NCBI GenBank assembly: GCA_036268995.1
Contig: DATATB010000036.1
Coordinates: forward strand, 75,254-139,253
Length of the DNA stretch: 64,000 nucleotides
Direction of reading: 5' to 3'
Origin: DATATB01 sp036268995
Lineage (GTDB): Bacteria > Planctomycetota > Planctomycetia > Pirellulales > PNKZ01
The notes under the pieces: generated by a model
Database searches by the model: none
What the model saw: the letters and a program-made list of their open reading frames with translations, nothing else
Told to the model about the DNA's origin: nothing
Position numbers and translations under genes: made by a program
Shown: in pieces, positions 42,773 to 51,113 of the stretch
Numbering within the stretch: position 1 is the first letter of the stretch
Layout of the letters: the number at the start of each line of letters is the position of its first letter

Positions 42773-42794
42773 GCATCCCGCTCCGCCGGGATGC
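42773..42794 (+). repeat. Hairpin after the DUF1501 gene
   Basis: GCATCCCG (42773-42780) and CGGGATGC (42787-42794) form an 8-bp stem around a 6-base loop, 22 bp after the DUF1501 stop. No T-run follows, so it may be either a weak terminator or another dispersed palindrome. Confidence 0.55.
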
Positions 42795-42907
42795 ATGAAG
42801 ACGGGAACACGCCTTCCCAGCGTCCAGCCGATTGGCGGATTTTCGTCTTGTCGGAGCGAGACGACTACGGTGATGTAAGTTGCCGTCTTTCGTGGAGCAC
42901 AGCCCCA

Positions 42908-43465
42908 ATGTCAAGCGAACGGCAAAAGATGCTGGCCGGCGAGCTGTACGACCCGCTGGATGCGGAACTGGTCGAGGCACGCAATCGAGCCAGGGATCTT
43001 TGCCAGGAGCTGAACGCCAGCCGTGAGACCGACCAGGAGATGCGGCGCCGAATTCTACGCGAACTGCTCGGAGCGGGCGGCGAGAGCGCGTGGATTCAGC
43101 CGCCGTTCTACTGCGACTATGGATCGAACATCCTGCTGGGCGAGCGGGTATTCTTCAATTTCAACTGCGTCGTGCTGGATGTCTGCCGGGTGACGATCGG
43201 CGACTTTACGATGTTCGGCCCCGCCGTGCAGATCTACACGGCCACGCATCCGATGAACGCCGAACTGCGGCGAAAACAGGAGTTCAGCAAGCCGATCGAA
43301 ATTGGCGCGGATGTTTGGGTCGGCGGCGGAGCGATCATTTGCCCTGGAGTGAAGATCGGCCCGCGTGCGGTGATCGGCGCCGGCAGCGTGGTGACGCGCG
43401 ACATTCCCGAAGCGGTCTTCGCCGCCGGCAATCCCTGCCGCGTGATCCGCGAGATTACCGATTAA
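42908..43465 (+). CDS. maa: Sugar O-acetyltransferase, Maa/NodL type (left-handed beta-helix)
   Basis: The 185-residue protein starts MSSERQKMLAGELYDPLDAE, the typical Mac domain of maltose/galactoside acetyltransferases. The hexapeptide repeat region follows (PFYCDYGSNILLGERVFFNFN, VTIGDFTMFGPAVQIYTATH, with active-site His in TATHPM, and VWVGGGAIICPGVKIGPRAV). Length matches Maa (~183). It transfers acetyl from acetyl-CoA to a sugar hydroxyl in the cytoplasm; the acceptor is not predictable. The start at 42908 is chosen because the Mac domain begins there; an upstream ATG at 42791 gives an unrelated leader made of repeat DNA. Confidence 0.93.
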   Translation: MSSERQKMLAGELYDPLDAELVEARNRARDLCQELNASRETDQEMRRRILRELLGAGGESAWIQPPFYCDYGSNILLGERVFFNFNCVVLDVCRVTIGDFTMFGPAVQIYTATHPMNAELRRKQEFSKPIEIGADVWVGGGAIICPGVKIGPRAVIGAGSVVTRDIPEAVFAAGNPCRVIREITD

Positions 43466-43493
43466 CGGCCAGGCGATTCACGGTCGCTCCGAT

Positions 43494-45107
43494 TCAGTTT
43501 GGCTTCGGCCAATAAAAGCTCGGTCCCAGGTGTGCAATGAGCCTGTGGGCCTCGTCATGCGTGGCACTTTGGAACTGGGCGCGGATGAGATACGCTTTGG
43601 CCTCGGCGCGCCGATTGATGCGCCATAAGGCGGCCGCCGCGGCGGGGCTGGAAGGCGTGTTGACGCGCATGGTTTTCTCCAGCCAGTCGAGCGCGGCGCG
43701 ATCGCCGGCAACGCGCCACAATGCTTCGGCCGTGCTGGCATTGGCAAGGCGGCTGTCGGTCCGCAGCAAGGATCGCAACGCGCTTGCGGCGGCCTTGCCG
43801 TCTGGCCCCATTTCCGCCAATGCCGGCGCGGCGTTGAGGCTGTCGGATTTGAGCGCTTCGATCAGAATGTTTAACGATTGCGGATTGTGTCTGATGCGCC
43901 ACTTAGCGAGCGCGGCCGGGACGCAAAGATCTTTGTTGGCAAGCAGCAGTTCCAGATCGGCATTGGCCGCAGGGCTGCCGATCTTTCCCAAGGCGTCGAT
44001 TGCTGCCCAGCCGTTGCCGCCAGGCAACTGAGCAATCAGGTTGGGAATTGCAGCGGCGGCCGCCGGCCCGATATTGCCCACAGCCTGGATCGTCGCAGTG
44101 TTTTCAAATGAAAATTGCGCGCGCGAGTCAAGGGCAGCCAACGATTTGACCAACAGGGGAACGGCATCCTTCGCGGCCGGCCCCATTTGTCCCAGCGCCG
44201 GAATGCACCAATACCGCAGGTTGTTATCGCCCGCCAGGCGAATCAAGCTGGGAATCGCCGCTTTGGCTGGCGGCCCGATCGCGCCCAGCAGGCGGATGCA
44301 GTTCGTCCGCACCTGGCCGTGCGGATCGCCGCCGTATGGCCCCGGACTGTCGAGCATCCGAATCAGCGTCGGCACGACCGGCGCTGCGCGCACCCCCATC
44401 CGCTCCCGCATGAAGTCCAATAGGCCGGAGCGGCGTGGATCTTCGAGCGCCAAGAGCGACGAACAGGTGTCGAGCACCGCCGAATCGCCTCCAATGTTCC
44501 ACACCGCTTGAACCGCAGCCATGCGAATTTGCGGATCGAGATCCTGTAGCTTCTTGCGAACCTCTGGCAGCGAACTGGCCGCCGCCGGCCCAACTGCCGC
44601 CAGCGCCACGAGCGACTGCCGAGCGGTCTGCCGGTTGCTCAGCATTTCGGTCAGCCGCGGGACCGCCGGCGCGGCATACGGTCCGCAAGACGACAACAGT
44701 TCCGCAGCCTCGGCACGAATATCGGGCTCTGGATCCCCGAGCACGTCGATCAATTTTGGCAGCGCGTCGGGCACGTCGAGGATGCCGATTTGCTCGTGGA
44801 CCGGACAAGGCCCAAGGCAGCACCTGCCGAGGTCGATGAACGACAACATCGGTTGGAGCATTTTCACCGCTTCCAGCCGCCGGTCGGCGTCGTTGTCTTT
44901 CAATTGCGCGAGCAATTGGCGCAATGTCTTGTCGTACCATTGTGCATCGTACCGCGAAACTGGCCTGTCAGCCGGCTGTCCGACTGCGACCGGTTTAAGT
45001 CGCCCGGGAACTTCTGGCCCGGCACTCGACACGTCCGGTATCCAGCCAATCAAGGTCGCTGCAAGAATCGCCAATAACGAATGAGTCGACCGCTGCCTCA
45101 TATCCAT
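43494..45107 (-). CDS. Exported HEAT-repeat protein
   Basis: The 537-residue product has a signal-like N-terminus (HSLLAILAATLIGWIPDVSSAG), then many HEAT repeats of the form 'AIPSLIRLAGDNNLRYWCIPALGQMGPAAKDA', in which G-P-A-A-K-D-A-like turns recur. A cysteine-rich part (RCCLGPCPVHEQ) lies in the second repeat. The protein is probably a scaffold outside the cytoplasm. The start at 45105-45107 has GGAGG nine bases before it. It follows another HEAT protein gene by 36 bp on the same strand. No enzymatic motif is visible. Confidence 0.82.
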   Translation of the reverse strand: MDMRQRSTHSLLAILAATLIGWIPDVSSAGPEVPGRLKPVAVGQPADRPVSRYDAQWYDKTLRQLLAQLKDNDADRRLEAVKMLQPMLSFIDLGRCCLGPCPVHEQIGILDVPDALPKLIDVLGDPEPDIRAEAAELLSSCGPYAAPAVPRLTEMLSNRQTARQSLVALAAVGPAAASSLPEVRKKLQDLDPQIRMAAVQAVWNIGGDSAVLDTCSSLLALEDPRRSGLLDFMRERMGVRAAPVVPTLIRMLDSPGPYGGDPHGQVRTNCIRLLGAIGPPAKAAIPSLIRLAGDNNLRYWCIPALGQMGPAAKDAVPLLVKSLAALDSRAQFSFENTATIQAVGNIGPAAAAAIPNLIAQLPGGNGWAAIDALGKIGSPAANADLELLLANKDLCVPAALAKWRIRHNPQSLNILIEALKSDSLNAAPALAEMGPDGKAAASALRSLLRTDSRLANASTAEALWRVAGDRAALDWLEKTMRVNTPSSPAAAAALWRINRRAEAKAYLIRAQFQSATHDEAHRLIAHLGPSFYWPKPN

Positions 45108-45143
45108 GTTTCTTGCACCTCCCGATTCGTCCCAACCGCTCAA

Positions 45144-47630
45144 TCAACGCCTGCGACGGAATCCTCGATCAGGTTCTGGTTTCCCCAGGCCAAGCGACCA
45201 TGGCTCGATGCGTTGCAAGGCCATCTGCAGCTCGAACTGGATGGCTTCATCACTCTCCAGCATGGCCAACAGCGGCAGCGCACAGACGGCCTCTCGTCCA
45301 GCCTTGCCGAGCGCGCCCACGGCGGCAGTCCGCACTGTCGCATCGTCATCCAGGAGCAGCCTGGTCAGAGCCTGCACCGCCTGCGGCATGTCGGGCCAGG
45401 GCCGAACATGGGCCTCGCGGTACCTGACGAATTCGGCGAACTGCGTGAATCGATCTTGTTGCAAGGGCCAAGCGCAGGGCGGTGGCGAATCACACAACCA
45501 CGCGAGCGTGTTGGCGGCCGCGGCACGCACTTCCGGCGCCGGCTCGGCCAGCGCGGCGATCAACGCCTGGATTGCCGGCCGATCGGCCAGCGTGTCGGCA
45601 AACATCAAAGCAGAAGCCGCCGCCGCACGCGCCCGTGCGTCTGTCGCTTTGTTCAGGACTGCAACGATGGCCGGCGTTTCGGTAGGCTGTTCTGTAATGA
45701 TGCCGCTCAATCGCGCGGCAGCACTTTCGCGAATGTGTTTGCGCGGATGGTTCAACTCGGCCAACAGTAGCCGCATGCCCTTCTCGCGCTGGCCGAGCTT
45801 CCAGAGCAGCCAGGCCCCGGTGACACGCGTCACCGCGTCGTCGCTGGCGACGAGCGGCTCGACCGCCGGGACCGCGTTGGGGCCAAGTTTCGCCAGGCAC
45901 TCGCTGGCGGCATTGGCTGGGCGCTGGCCTTGATATTCGCGCATGATGGCCACCAGCTTTGACGCTGCCGGCGCCGCCGTCGGGCCCAGCGCACCCAACA
46001 TGCTCACCACTCGCTCCCAGTACGGTTCGAATGGATTATCAAGCATTGGCAGCAATACATCGACCCAACCGGCCGGCATCGGTGGTTGCGGCTGGCCCGG
46101 ATCGTGAGACAATCCGTTACCGAGTTGGCCGGCGATCAGCGATTCGCGCAGTGCCTGCTGGGCTTGCGGATTCTGGGGGGCCAACCGCAGCAGCAATATT
46201 GCGGCGGTGTACCGCATCGGCGGCTGCTTTTCTGTCAGCGCCTTCTGCAAGGCAGGTTCGATCGTGGCCGGTAATGGGTCGACAAATTGCAGGGCATCCA
46301 AGCAGCTTAGCCGCACGTCCGAATCAGCGTCGTCCAATCCGCTCATCAGCGCCGGCACGACAAGCTTCGGATCATCGCCGATGAGGCCCAACGTCTGGGC
46401 CGCCCGAGCGCGCCAAAAACTCTTGGGCCCGCGCAGGATCGCGACGAGCGCCGGTGCCGCGTCCGCGGCGGCTCGTCCTCGGTATTCGAGCGCGTACATT
46501 GCAGAATGTACAACGTCGAAATCGGGATCTTTCAGAGACTGGATCAGTCTTGGAACAACGGCCTTGGCAGGAATGTCCGACACCCAAATTGCAAATGCCG
46601 CGGCGCGGCGCACTTCGACGTCGGGATCGGCGAGCGCTTGGATTAAAGCAGGAGCCGCCGCATCCAGGCCGTCCTTCATACTTCGCAACGTTTCGGCTGC
46701 CGAAGCCCGGACCGTCGGATTCGGCGATTTCAGGGCCTCGATTAGTTGCGGCAATGCGGGTTTGCCAATGCTTGTAAGTGCGCCCGAAAGGTAACTCCGG
46801 CGGGTTTTGTCGGCCTCTTTGGAAAACGAATCGATCAGCGGTCCGACGGCCGGCAAGCCAATTCGTCCGAGTGCTTTCCAAGCGGCCGGCAGGCTCCTGC
46901 CGCTTCGCGAGTTGCGGATGTTGGAGATGAGCGCCGTAATGGCGTCCGCCTGCTGCTCGCCCAGCAGATTCGCTGCGCCTAACTCGCCGAGCAGCGGCGT
47001 CACGAGCGAGTCTCTCGACAGCGGATCGCCGACTGCTTGAATTAACAGCCGAACCAACTGTTGCTTGTCGGCCGCGCGCGTCAACCACTCGGCGGCGGCC
47101 GGTTCCACGCCATTTGGATCGCGTCCGCCGGTCGTGTTGCGACTACCGGCCCAAGCAGACTCGTCGAGCAAGGTGGCGATTGCCGAGACAACCGGATCGG
47201 CCGCTGCATCCACGCGCTTGAGCGCCACCGCCGCGTGCACCCGCACGGCGGGTTCGGCGTCCCGCGTGGCGGCAATCAATGCCGGCACCGCACTTTTGGC
47301 CGCCGACCCCATGCGCTCCAATGCTACGGCAGCCCAATAGCGCTCGTAACCGTCGCCGCCCTTAAGTTTGCCAATCAGATTCTTCAAATCCCGCTGCGCC
47401 GTTTCGGGATCGATCTGCATGATCGCGGTGACTGCCTGCCAGCATTTGCGACGATCGGGGCTCCGCAGTTGCGCGATGGCTTTGGTCGGCGGCAGACCCG
47501 ACGCACCGCCAGTCGCGGAACTCGTGCGGATGCCGCGCAGCGCCAGGCAACCTAGCGCCACCGCGATCACCAGCAAGATTCGTTGCAGGCCCAACCCAAT
47601 GCGACGCTTTCCGCTCGCTGCTGCCCTCAT
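45144..47630 (-). CDS. HEAT-repeat protein with N-terminal membrane anchor
   Basis: The 828-residue product has a hydrophobic N-terminus (LQRILLVIAVALGCLALRGI), likely a signal anchor, then around 18-20 HEAT units. Examples are LIAATRDAEPAVRVHAAVAL, LIEALKSPNPTVRASAAETL and LIAALAEPAPEVRAAAANTL, the last within 'CDSPPPCAW', a local cysteine pair. The final repeat ends GLGKPEPDRGFRRRR with a basic tail. It is similar in design to the 537-residue protein encoded just downstream; the two probably arose from a duplicated scaffold gene and are transcribed together. Function unknown, likely a protein-binding solenoid facing outside the cytoplasm. Confidence 0.82.
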   Translation of the reverse strand: MRAAASGKRRIGLGLQRILLVIAVALGCLALRGIRTSSATGGASGLPPTKAIAQLRSPDRRKCWQAVTAIMQIDPETAQRDLKNLIGKLKGGDGYERYWAAVALERMGSAAKSAVPALIAATRDAEPAVRVHAAVALKRVDAAADPVVSAIATLLDESAWAGSRNTTGGRDPNGVEPAAAEWLTRAADKQQLVRLLIQAVGDPLSRDSLVTPLLGELGAANLLGEQQADAITALISNIRNSRSGRSLPAAWKALGRIGLPAVGPLIDSFSKEADKTRRSYLSGALTSIGKPALPQLIEALKSPNPTVRASAAETLRSMKDGLDAAAPALIQALADPDVEVRRAAAFAIWVSDIPAKAVVPRLIQSLKDPDFDVVHSAMYALEYRGRAAADAAPALVAILRGPKSFWRARAAQTLGLIGDDPKLVVPALMSGLDDADSDVRLSCLDALQFVDPLPATIEPALQKALTEKQPPMRYTAAILLLRLAPQNPQAQQALRESLIAGQLGNGLSHDPGQPQPPMPAGWVDVLLPMLDNPFEPYWERVVSMLGALGPTAAPAASKLVAIMREYQGQRPANAASECLAKLGPNAVPAVEPLVASDDAVTRVTGAWLLWKLGQREKGMRLLLAELNHPRKHIRESAAARLSGIITEQPTETPAIVAVLNKATDARARAAAASALMFADTLADRPAIQALIAALAEPAPEVRAAAANTLAWLCDSPPPCAWPLQQDRFTQFAEFVRYREAHVRPWPDMPQAVQALTRLLLDDDATVRTAAVGALGKAGREAVCALPLLAMLESDEAIQFELQMALQRIEPWSLGLGKPEPDRGFRRRR

Positions 47631-47751
47631 TGCACGCTCTCCTGCGGGCTCAACGCGTGCCGCGTAGCCGACGCTAGGAGTACATCCTACCCGATACCAT
47701 TGCCAATTGCCGCAAGGCGAATTCTGGAGCCTGAAGTATCCAGTTCAACTA

Positions 47752-47794
47752 TCAAACGAAAACACGCCCCGCGCTGGCTGGCGCGGGGCGTGTT
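47752..47794 (-). terminator. Strong rho-independent terminator for the small exported protein gene
   Basis: On the minus strand a perfect 14-bp stem (arms 47781-47794 and 47761-47774) closes a 6-base loop and is followed by a T-rich tail (TTCGTTTGAT). It starts 31 bp after the stop of the gene at 47826-48164, so transcription of that gene should end here. Confidence 0.88.
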
Positions 47795-47825
47795 GGTCGT
47801 TTTGGCGGGAGAAGCGCGCGGGCGC

Positions 47826-48164
47826 TTAGCGGCGGAAGATGTCGTGGTGCGGGACGACGACCTTCTCCGGCGCCGGCGGGTGGTAGCCGCCGGGGACAAA
47901 ACCGCGGCCAAACAGCTTGTCGAACTGATACACGGCCCAGCCGACGCCGTTGTGATAGAACCAGTGCGTTCCGTCGGTGTAGTACCAGCGGTGATCGGCT
48001 TCGTGCCAGTAGCTCCAGTGGCCGTCGAAATTGCGCCAATGGTCGCCCGCCGGCAACTCTGCGGCGGCAGCGGTGCGGATGCTCGGCGTATTCATGATCG
48101 TCGCCGTCGCGCCCATCAGTGCCACGATGAAAATCGCGGCCAGCCATCTCTTACGATCCTGCAT
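47826..48164 (-). CDS. Small exported protein with Trp/Tyr/His-rich repeats
   Basis: The 112-residue product starts MQDRKRWLAAIFIVALMGAT, a signal peptide, followed by HWRNFDGHWSYWHEADHRWY, YTDGTHWFYHNGVGWAVYQF and DKLFGRGFVPGGYHPPAP, ending HHDIFRR. Aromatic plus His-rich repeats of this type occur in small planctomycete proteins; the function is not known, but they could bind metals, sugars or the envelope. The ATG at 48162-48164 is preceded by GGAGGAAG. It is monocistronic with its own terminator; it probably is well expressed. Confidence 0.75.
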   Translation of the reverse strand: MQDRKRWLAAIFIVALMGATATIMNTPSIRTAAAAELPAGDHWRNFDGHWSYWHEADHRWYYTDGTHWFYHNGVGWAVYQFDKLFGRGFVPGGYHPPAPEKVVVPHHDIFRR

Positions 48165-48292
48165 TGTCTTGCTTCCTCCGTAAAGAACCTTGAACTTCGC
48201 ACCCCCATGTGCGGACGCATTTTTTAACAACTCCGGCCACTGGAAGCGAGGCGAATCGCGCGCCAGACGCTAGCTGACAGCAGTGACGGCTG

Positions 48293-50680
48293 TCATTTCT
48301 TCGTCGTGTCGCGTCCGCTGATTTCGGGCGTTACCGGCGGCGCGGCGGCTGGCGGTTGGTAGATCAGATCGATGCCGCGGCTGTGGAGATAGCCCTCGGC
48401 GTTATAAGCCTCGACCTCGATCCGGTTCGATTGACCGGCAGCGAGCAGCGGCTCGCTGGCCGGCAAGGGAACTTCCAGCGTCATGGCGCTCACGTGCGGA
48501 TCTTGTCCTGGCGTGCGGGCGTCGGCGGTCAGTTCCTTGCCATTGATTCGCACGACGACGCGGCCAATGCCGCCGCCACGATTGGTCAGGGCGATGCTGA
48601 GTTGCGGCTGATCCGGCTTGGGCGGCGACAGTTCGACCCGCGGATAAAGGCCGGCGCTCGAGAAACTCAGGGCGGGCGCCAGCGGCCGCGGGTCGAGGCC
48701 CAGCTTCTTGGCCAGCAGGCCCGGTTCGTAATACCGCGACTTGAGCTGGGTAAGGTCGATGGCTTCGTTGCCGCTGACCCAGTGTACCCCTGCGACGCTG
48801 CCGCCGCCCGACGCATCAAACCGCCCGATCGGATCGACGACCGCCCAATTGCCGCCGGTAATGCTGACGAGCGAGCACAACTGCTCGCCGGTCGTAGCGT
48901 CCCACAGAATCGAAACTCCCTCGGCATTGCCCGTCAGCAGTCGTTTGCCGTCGGGCGAAAAGGCGACGGAATAAACCAGGCCGGCGTGGCCTTCGAATTT
49001 GCGAATCTCCTTGCCGCTGGCCGCATCCCACAGCCGCGCAGTGTGGTCTCCGCGGCCGGCGAGCACCTGCTTGCCATCGGGCGAAAAAGCAACCGACAAG
49101 GCCTCGAGCGCTTGACCTTCCAGCGCGCGGATTTCCTGCCCGCTGGCCGTGTCCCACAGCCGCACGGTCATGTCCGCGCCGCCGGTGAGCACCTGCTTGC
49201 CGTCGGGCGAGAAGGCAACGGACCAGACCGGCAGTGCGTGGCCTTCGAAGCTGCGGAGTTCCTTGCCGCTGGCCACTGCCCAGAGCCGCGCCGTCTGGTC
49301 GTCGCTGCCGGTGAGCACCTGCTTGCCGTCGGGCGAAAAGGCGACGGAAGTCACCGAGCCCATGTGGCCTTCGAACTTGCGGATTTCCCGCCCATTGGCC
49401 ACGTCCCACAGCCGCGCAGCCATGTCCATACTGCCGGTGAGCACTTGCTTGCCGTCGGGTGAGAACGCGACGGACCAGACCGGTAGCGGATGGTCTTCAA
49501 ACTTGCGGATTTCCTTACCGCTGGCCGCGTCCCACAGCCGCGCGGTTTTGTCCTCGCTGCCGGTGAGCGCTTGCTTCCCATCGGGCGAAAAGGCAACCGA
49601 GGTAATCCAACTGGCGTGGCCAGCAAGTGTGTGGATTTGCTTACCGCCGGCCGCATCCCACAGCCGCGCCGTCTTGTCGTCGCAACCGGTCAGCAGTTGC
49701 TTGCCATCCCGCGAAAACGCGACCGCACGCACGGAACTCGCGCGGCCTTGAAACTTGCGAATTTCCTTGCCGCTGGCCGCATCCCACAGCCGCGCGATCG
49801 CGTCCTCGCCGCCGGTCAGCAGTTGCTTGCCATCGGGCGAAAAGGCGACGGATAGAACGGAACCCGCGTGGCTTTCGAACTTGCAGATTTCCTGTTCGCT
49901 GGCCGCGTCCCAGAGCCGCGCGGTCTTGTCTCCGCCGCCGGAGAGCACCTGCTTGCCGTCGGGAGAGAACGCGACGCAGAGCACCGCTTGATTGCGAATC
50001 GCTTCGCCCATCTGGAACAGCCTGCCGTCGGAGGAGAACGCGACCGACGATAGCGTCTCGTCGAGGACTTGCGTTCCGCTGGCCACGTCCCAAATCCGGG
50101 CCGTCCACTGGCCGCTGCCGGTGAGCACGCGCTTGCCGGTGGGCGAAAAGGCGACCGAGGTGATGTCTTCGGCGGCACCGCGGAAGACGCGGATTTCCTT
50201 GCCGCTGGCCGCATCCCACAATCGTGCGCCATCCAGACTGCCGGTCAGAAGTTGCTTGCCATCGTGCGAAAAGGCAACCGACCGAACGGGCGACCGGTGA
50301 CCTTCGAACCGGCGAATCTCGTCGCCGCTGGCCGCGTCCCATAACCGCGCGCCGCCCCAACTGCCGGTCAACACCTGCTTGCCGTCGGGCGAAAACGCGA
50401 CCGATGTAACATTTTGCGCATGTCCCTCGAACGAGCGGATTTCCATTCCGCTGGCAGCATCCCAAAGTCGCGCCGTCCCGTCGCTGCTGCCGGTTAAGAC
50501 CTGCTTGCCGTCGGGCGAAAACGCAACTGCGGTGACCGCTCGATGGTGCCCCAACTGCACGATCCGCTGCAGCGGATTCGGCTCAACTGTTACCGATTCC
50601 TGCGCGGTGAGTTCGGTTGCCGCCACGGCCAGCCAGGCAATCGCGCCCAGCGCGAGAGCGGACTTGTGCAATGTCATCAT
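48293..50680 (-). CDS. Exported WD40 double beta-propeller protein, caspase-linked type but lacking the caspase
   Basis: The 795-residue product has a signal peptide (ALALGAIAWLAVAATELTAQ) and 14 WD40 repeats, most reading VAFSPDGKQVLTGS then ARLWDAASGKEIRKFEGH, enough for two seven-bladed propellers. The C-terminal domain (NWAVVDPIGRFDASGGGSVA, HWVSGNEAIDLTQLKSRYYE, LGLDPRPLAPA, then RVVVRINGKELT) matches the linker that in other bacterial WD40 proteins precedes a caspase domain. Here the protein ends after a beta-rich module (SNRIEVEAYNAEGYLHSRGI) with no caspase His/Cys. So it may be a non-catalytic relative. Repeats are nearly identical at DNA level, suggesting recent amplification. Confidence 0.88.
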   Translation of the reverse strand: MMTLHKSALALGAIAWLAVAATELTAQESVTVEPNPLQRIVQLGHHRAVTAVAFSPDGKQVLTGSSDGTARLWDAASGMEIRSFEGHAQNVTSVAFSPDGKQVLTGSWGGARLWDAASGDEIRRFEGHRSPVRSVAFSHDGKQLLTGSLDGARLWDAASGKEIRVFRGAAEDITSVAFSPTGKRVLTGSGQWTARIWDVASGTQVLDETLSSVAFSSDGRLFQMGEAIRNQAVLCVAFSPDGKQVLSGGGDKTARLWDAASEQEICKFESHAGSVLSVAFSPDGKQLLTGGEDAIARLWDAASGKEIRKFQGRASSVRAVAFSRDGKQLLTGCDDKTARLWDAAGGKQIHTLAGHASWITSVAFSPDGKQALTGSEDKTARLWDAASGKEIRKFEDHPLPVWSVAFSPDGKQVLTGSMDMAARLWDVANGREIRKFEGHMGSVTSVAFSPDGKQVLTGSDDQTARLWAVASGKELRSFEGHALPVWSVAFSPDGKQVLTGGADMTVRLWDTASGQEIRALEGQALEALSVAFSPDGKQVLAGRGDHTARLWDAASGKEIRKFEGHAGLVYSVAFSPDGKRLLTGNAEGVSILWDATTGEQLCSLVSITGGNWAVVDPIGRFDASGGGSVAGVHWVSGNEAIDLTQLKSRYYEPGLLAKKLGLDPRPLAPALSFSSAGLYPRVELSPPKPDQPQLSIALTNRGGGIGRVVVRINGKELTADARTPGQDPHVSAMTLEVPLPASEPLLAAGQSNRIEVEAYNAEGYLHSRGIDLIYQPPAAAPPVTPEISGRDTTKK

Positions 50681-51113
50681 GACTTGTCCTCAAGAAAGGA
50701 CCGCCCACTCGGCCGCATCCAACGTGGCGGCACGCAGACGCCAGTATAACGTGGCAGCCGGGCAAGCAAATATCGACCCTGGGCAACGATAGCACCCGCG
50801 GAAATGGCATCCGCGGCCGGCAGCGGTTATACTGGAACGCGGTCCCGGCCACTTTTCCTGCCGAGGCTCTTGGCTGGCTGGCTACGATCCAGCAATGTTT
50901 TCCGCGGTCGGCTGTGCTGGCCTGCGAGCGCTTGATCCCGGCAGGTTCCGGGACGAATCTGGGCGATGGCCGCCCTCCAACGTGTGCCGCCGACTCACGG
51001 CGGTCCGGATCTCGGGCAGTTCCTGGGGGGCCTTTTCTGATCGCAAACCTATTTCTCGTTGATTGATATGAACCACGCACACCAATGTACCGACGCGCAT
51101 TTTTGCGCTCGGG
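50681..51113. other. Divergent intergenic region with a possible promoter for the WD40 gene
   Basis: No coding frame was convincing. On the minus strand TATACT (50743-50748), with TTGCTT 15 bp upstream (50764-50769), could drive the WD40 gene. On the plus strand TATACT at 50828-50833 with TGGCAT 17 bp upstream is a weaker candidate for the kinase genes, but it would give a long (~280-base) leader. The rest shows nothing recognised. Confidence 0.35.

Noticed and set aside
48293..50580. Regularly spaced near-identical units that might suggest a CRISPR array
   Set aside because: Units are ~125 bp, in frame and encode WD40 blades; there are no short repeats with unique spacers and no cas genes.
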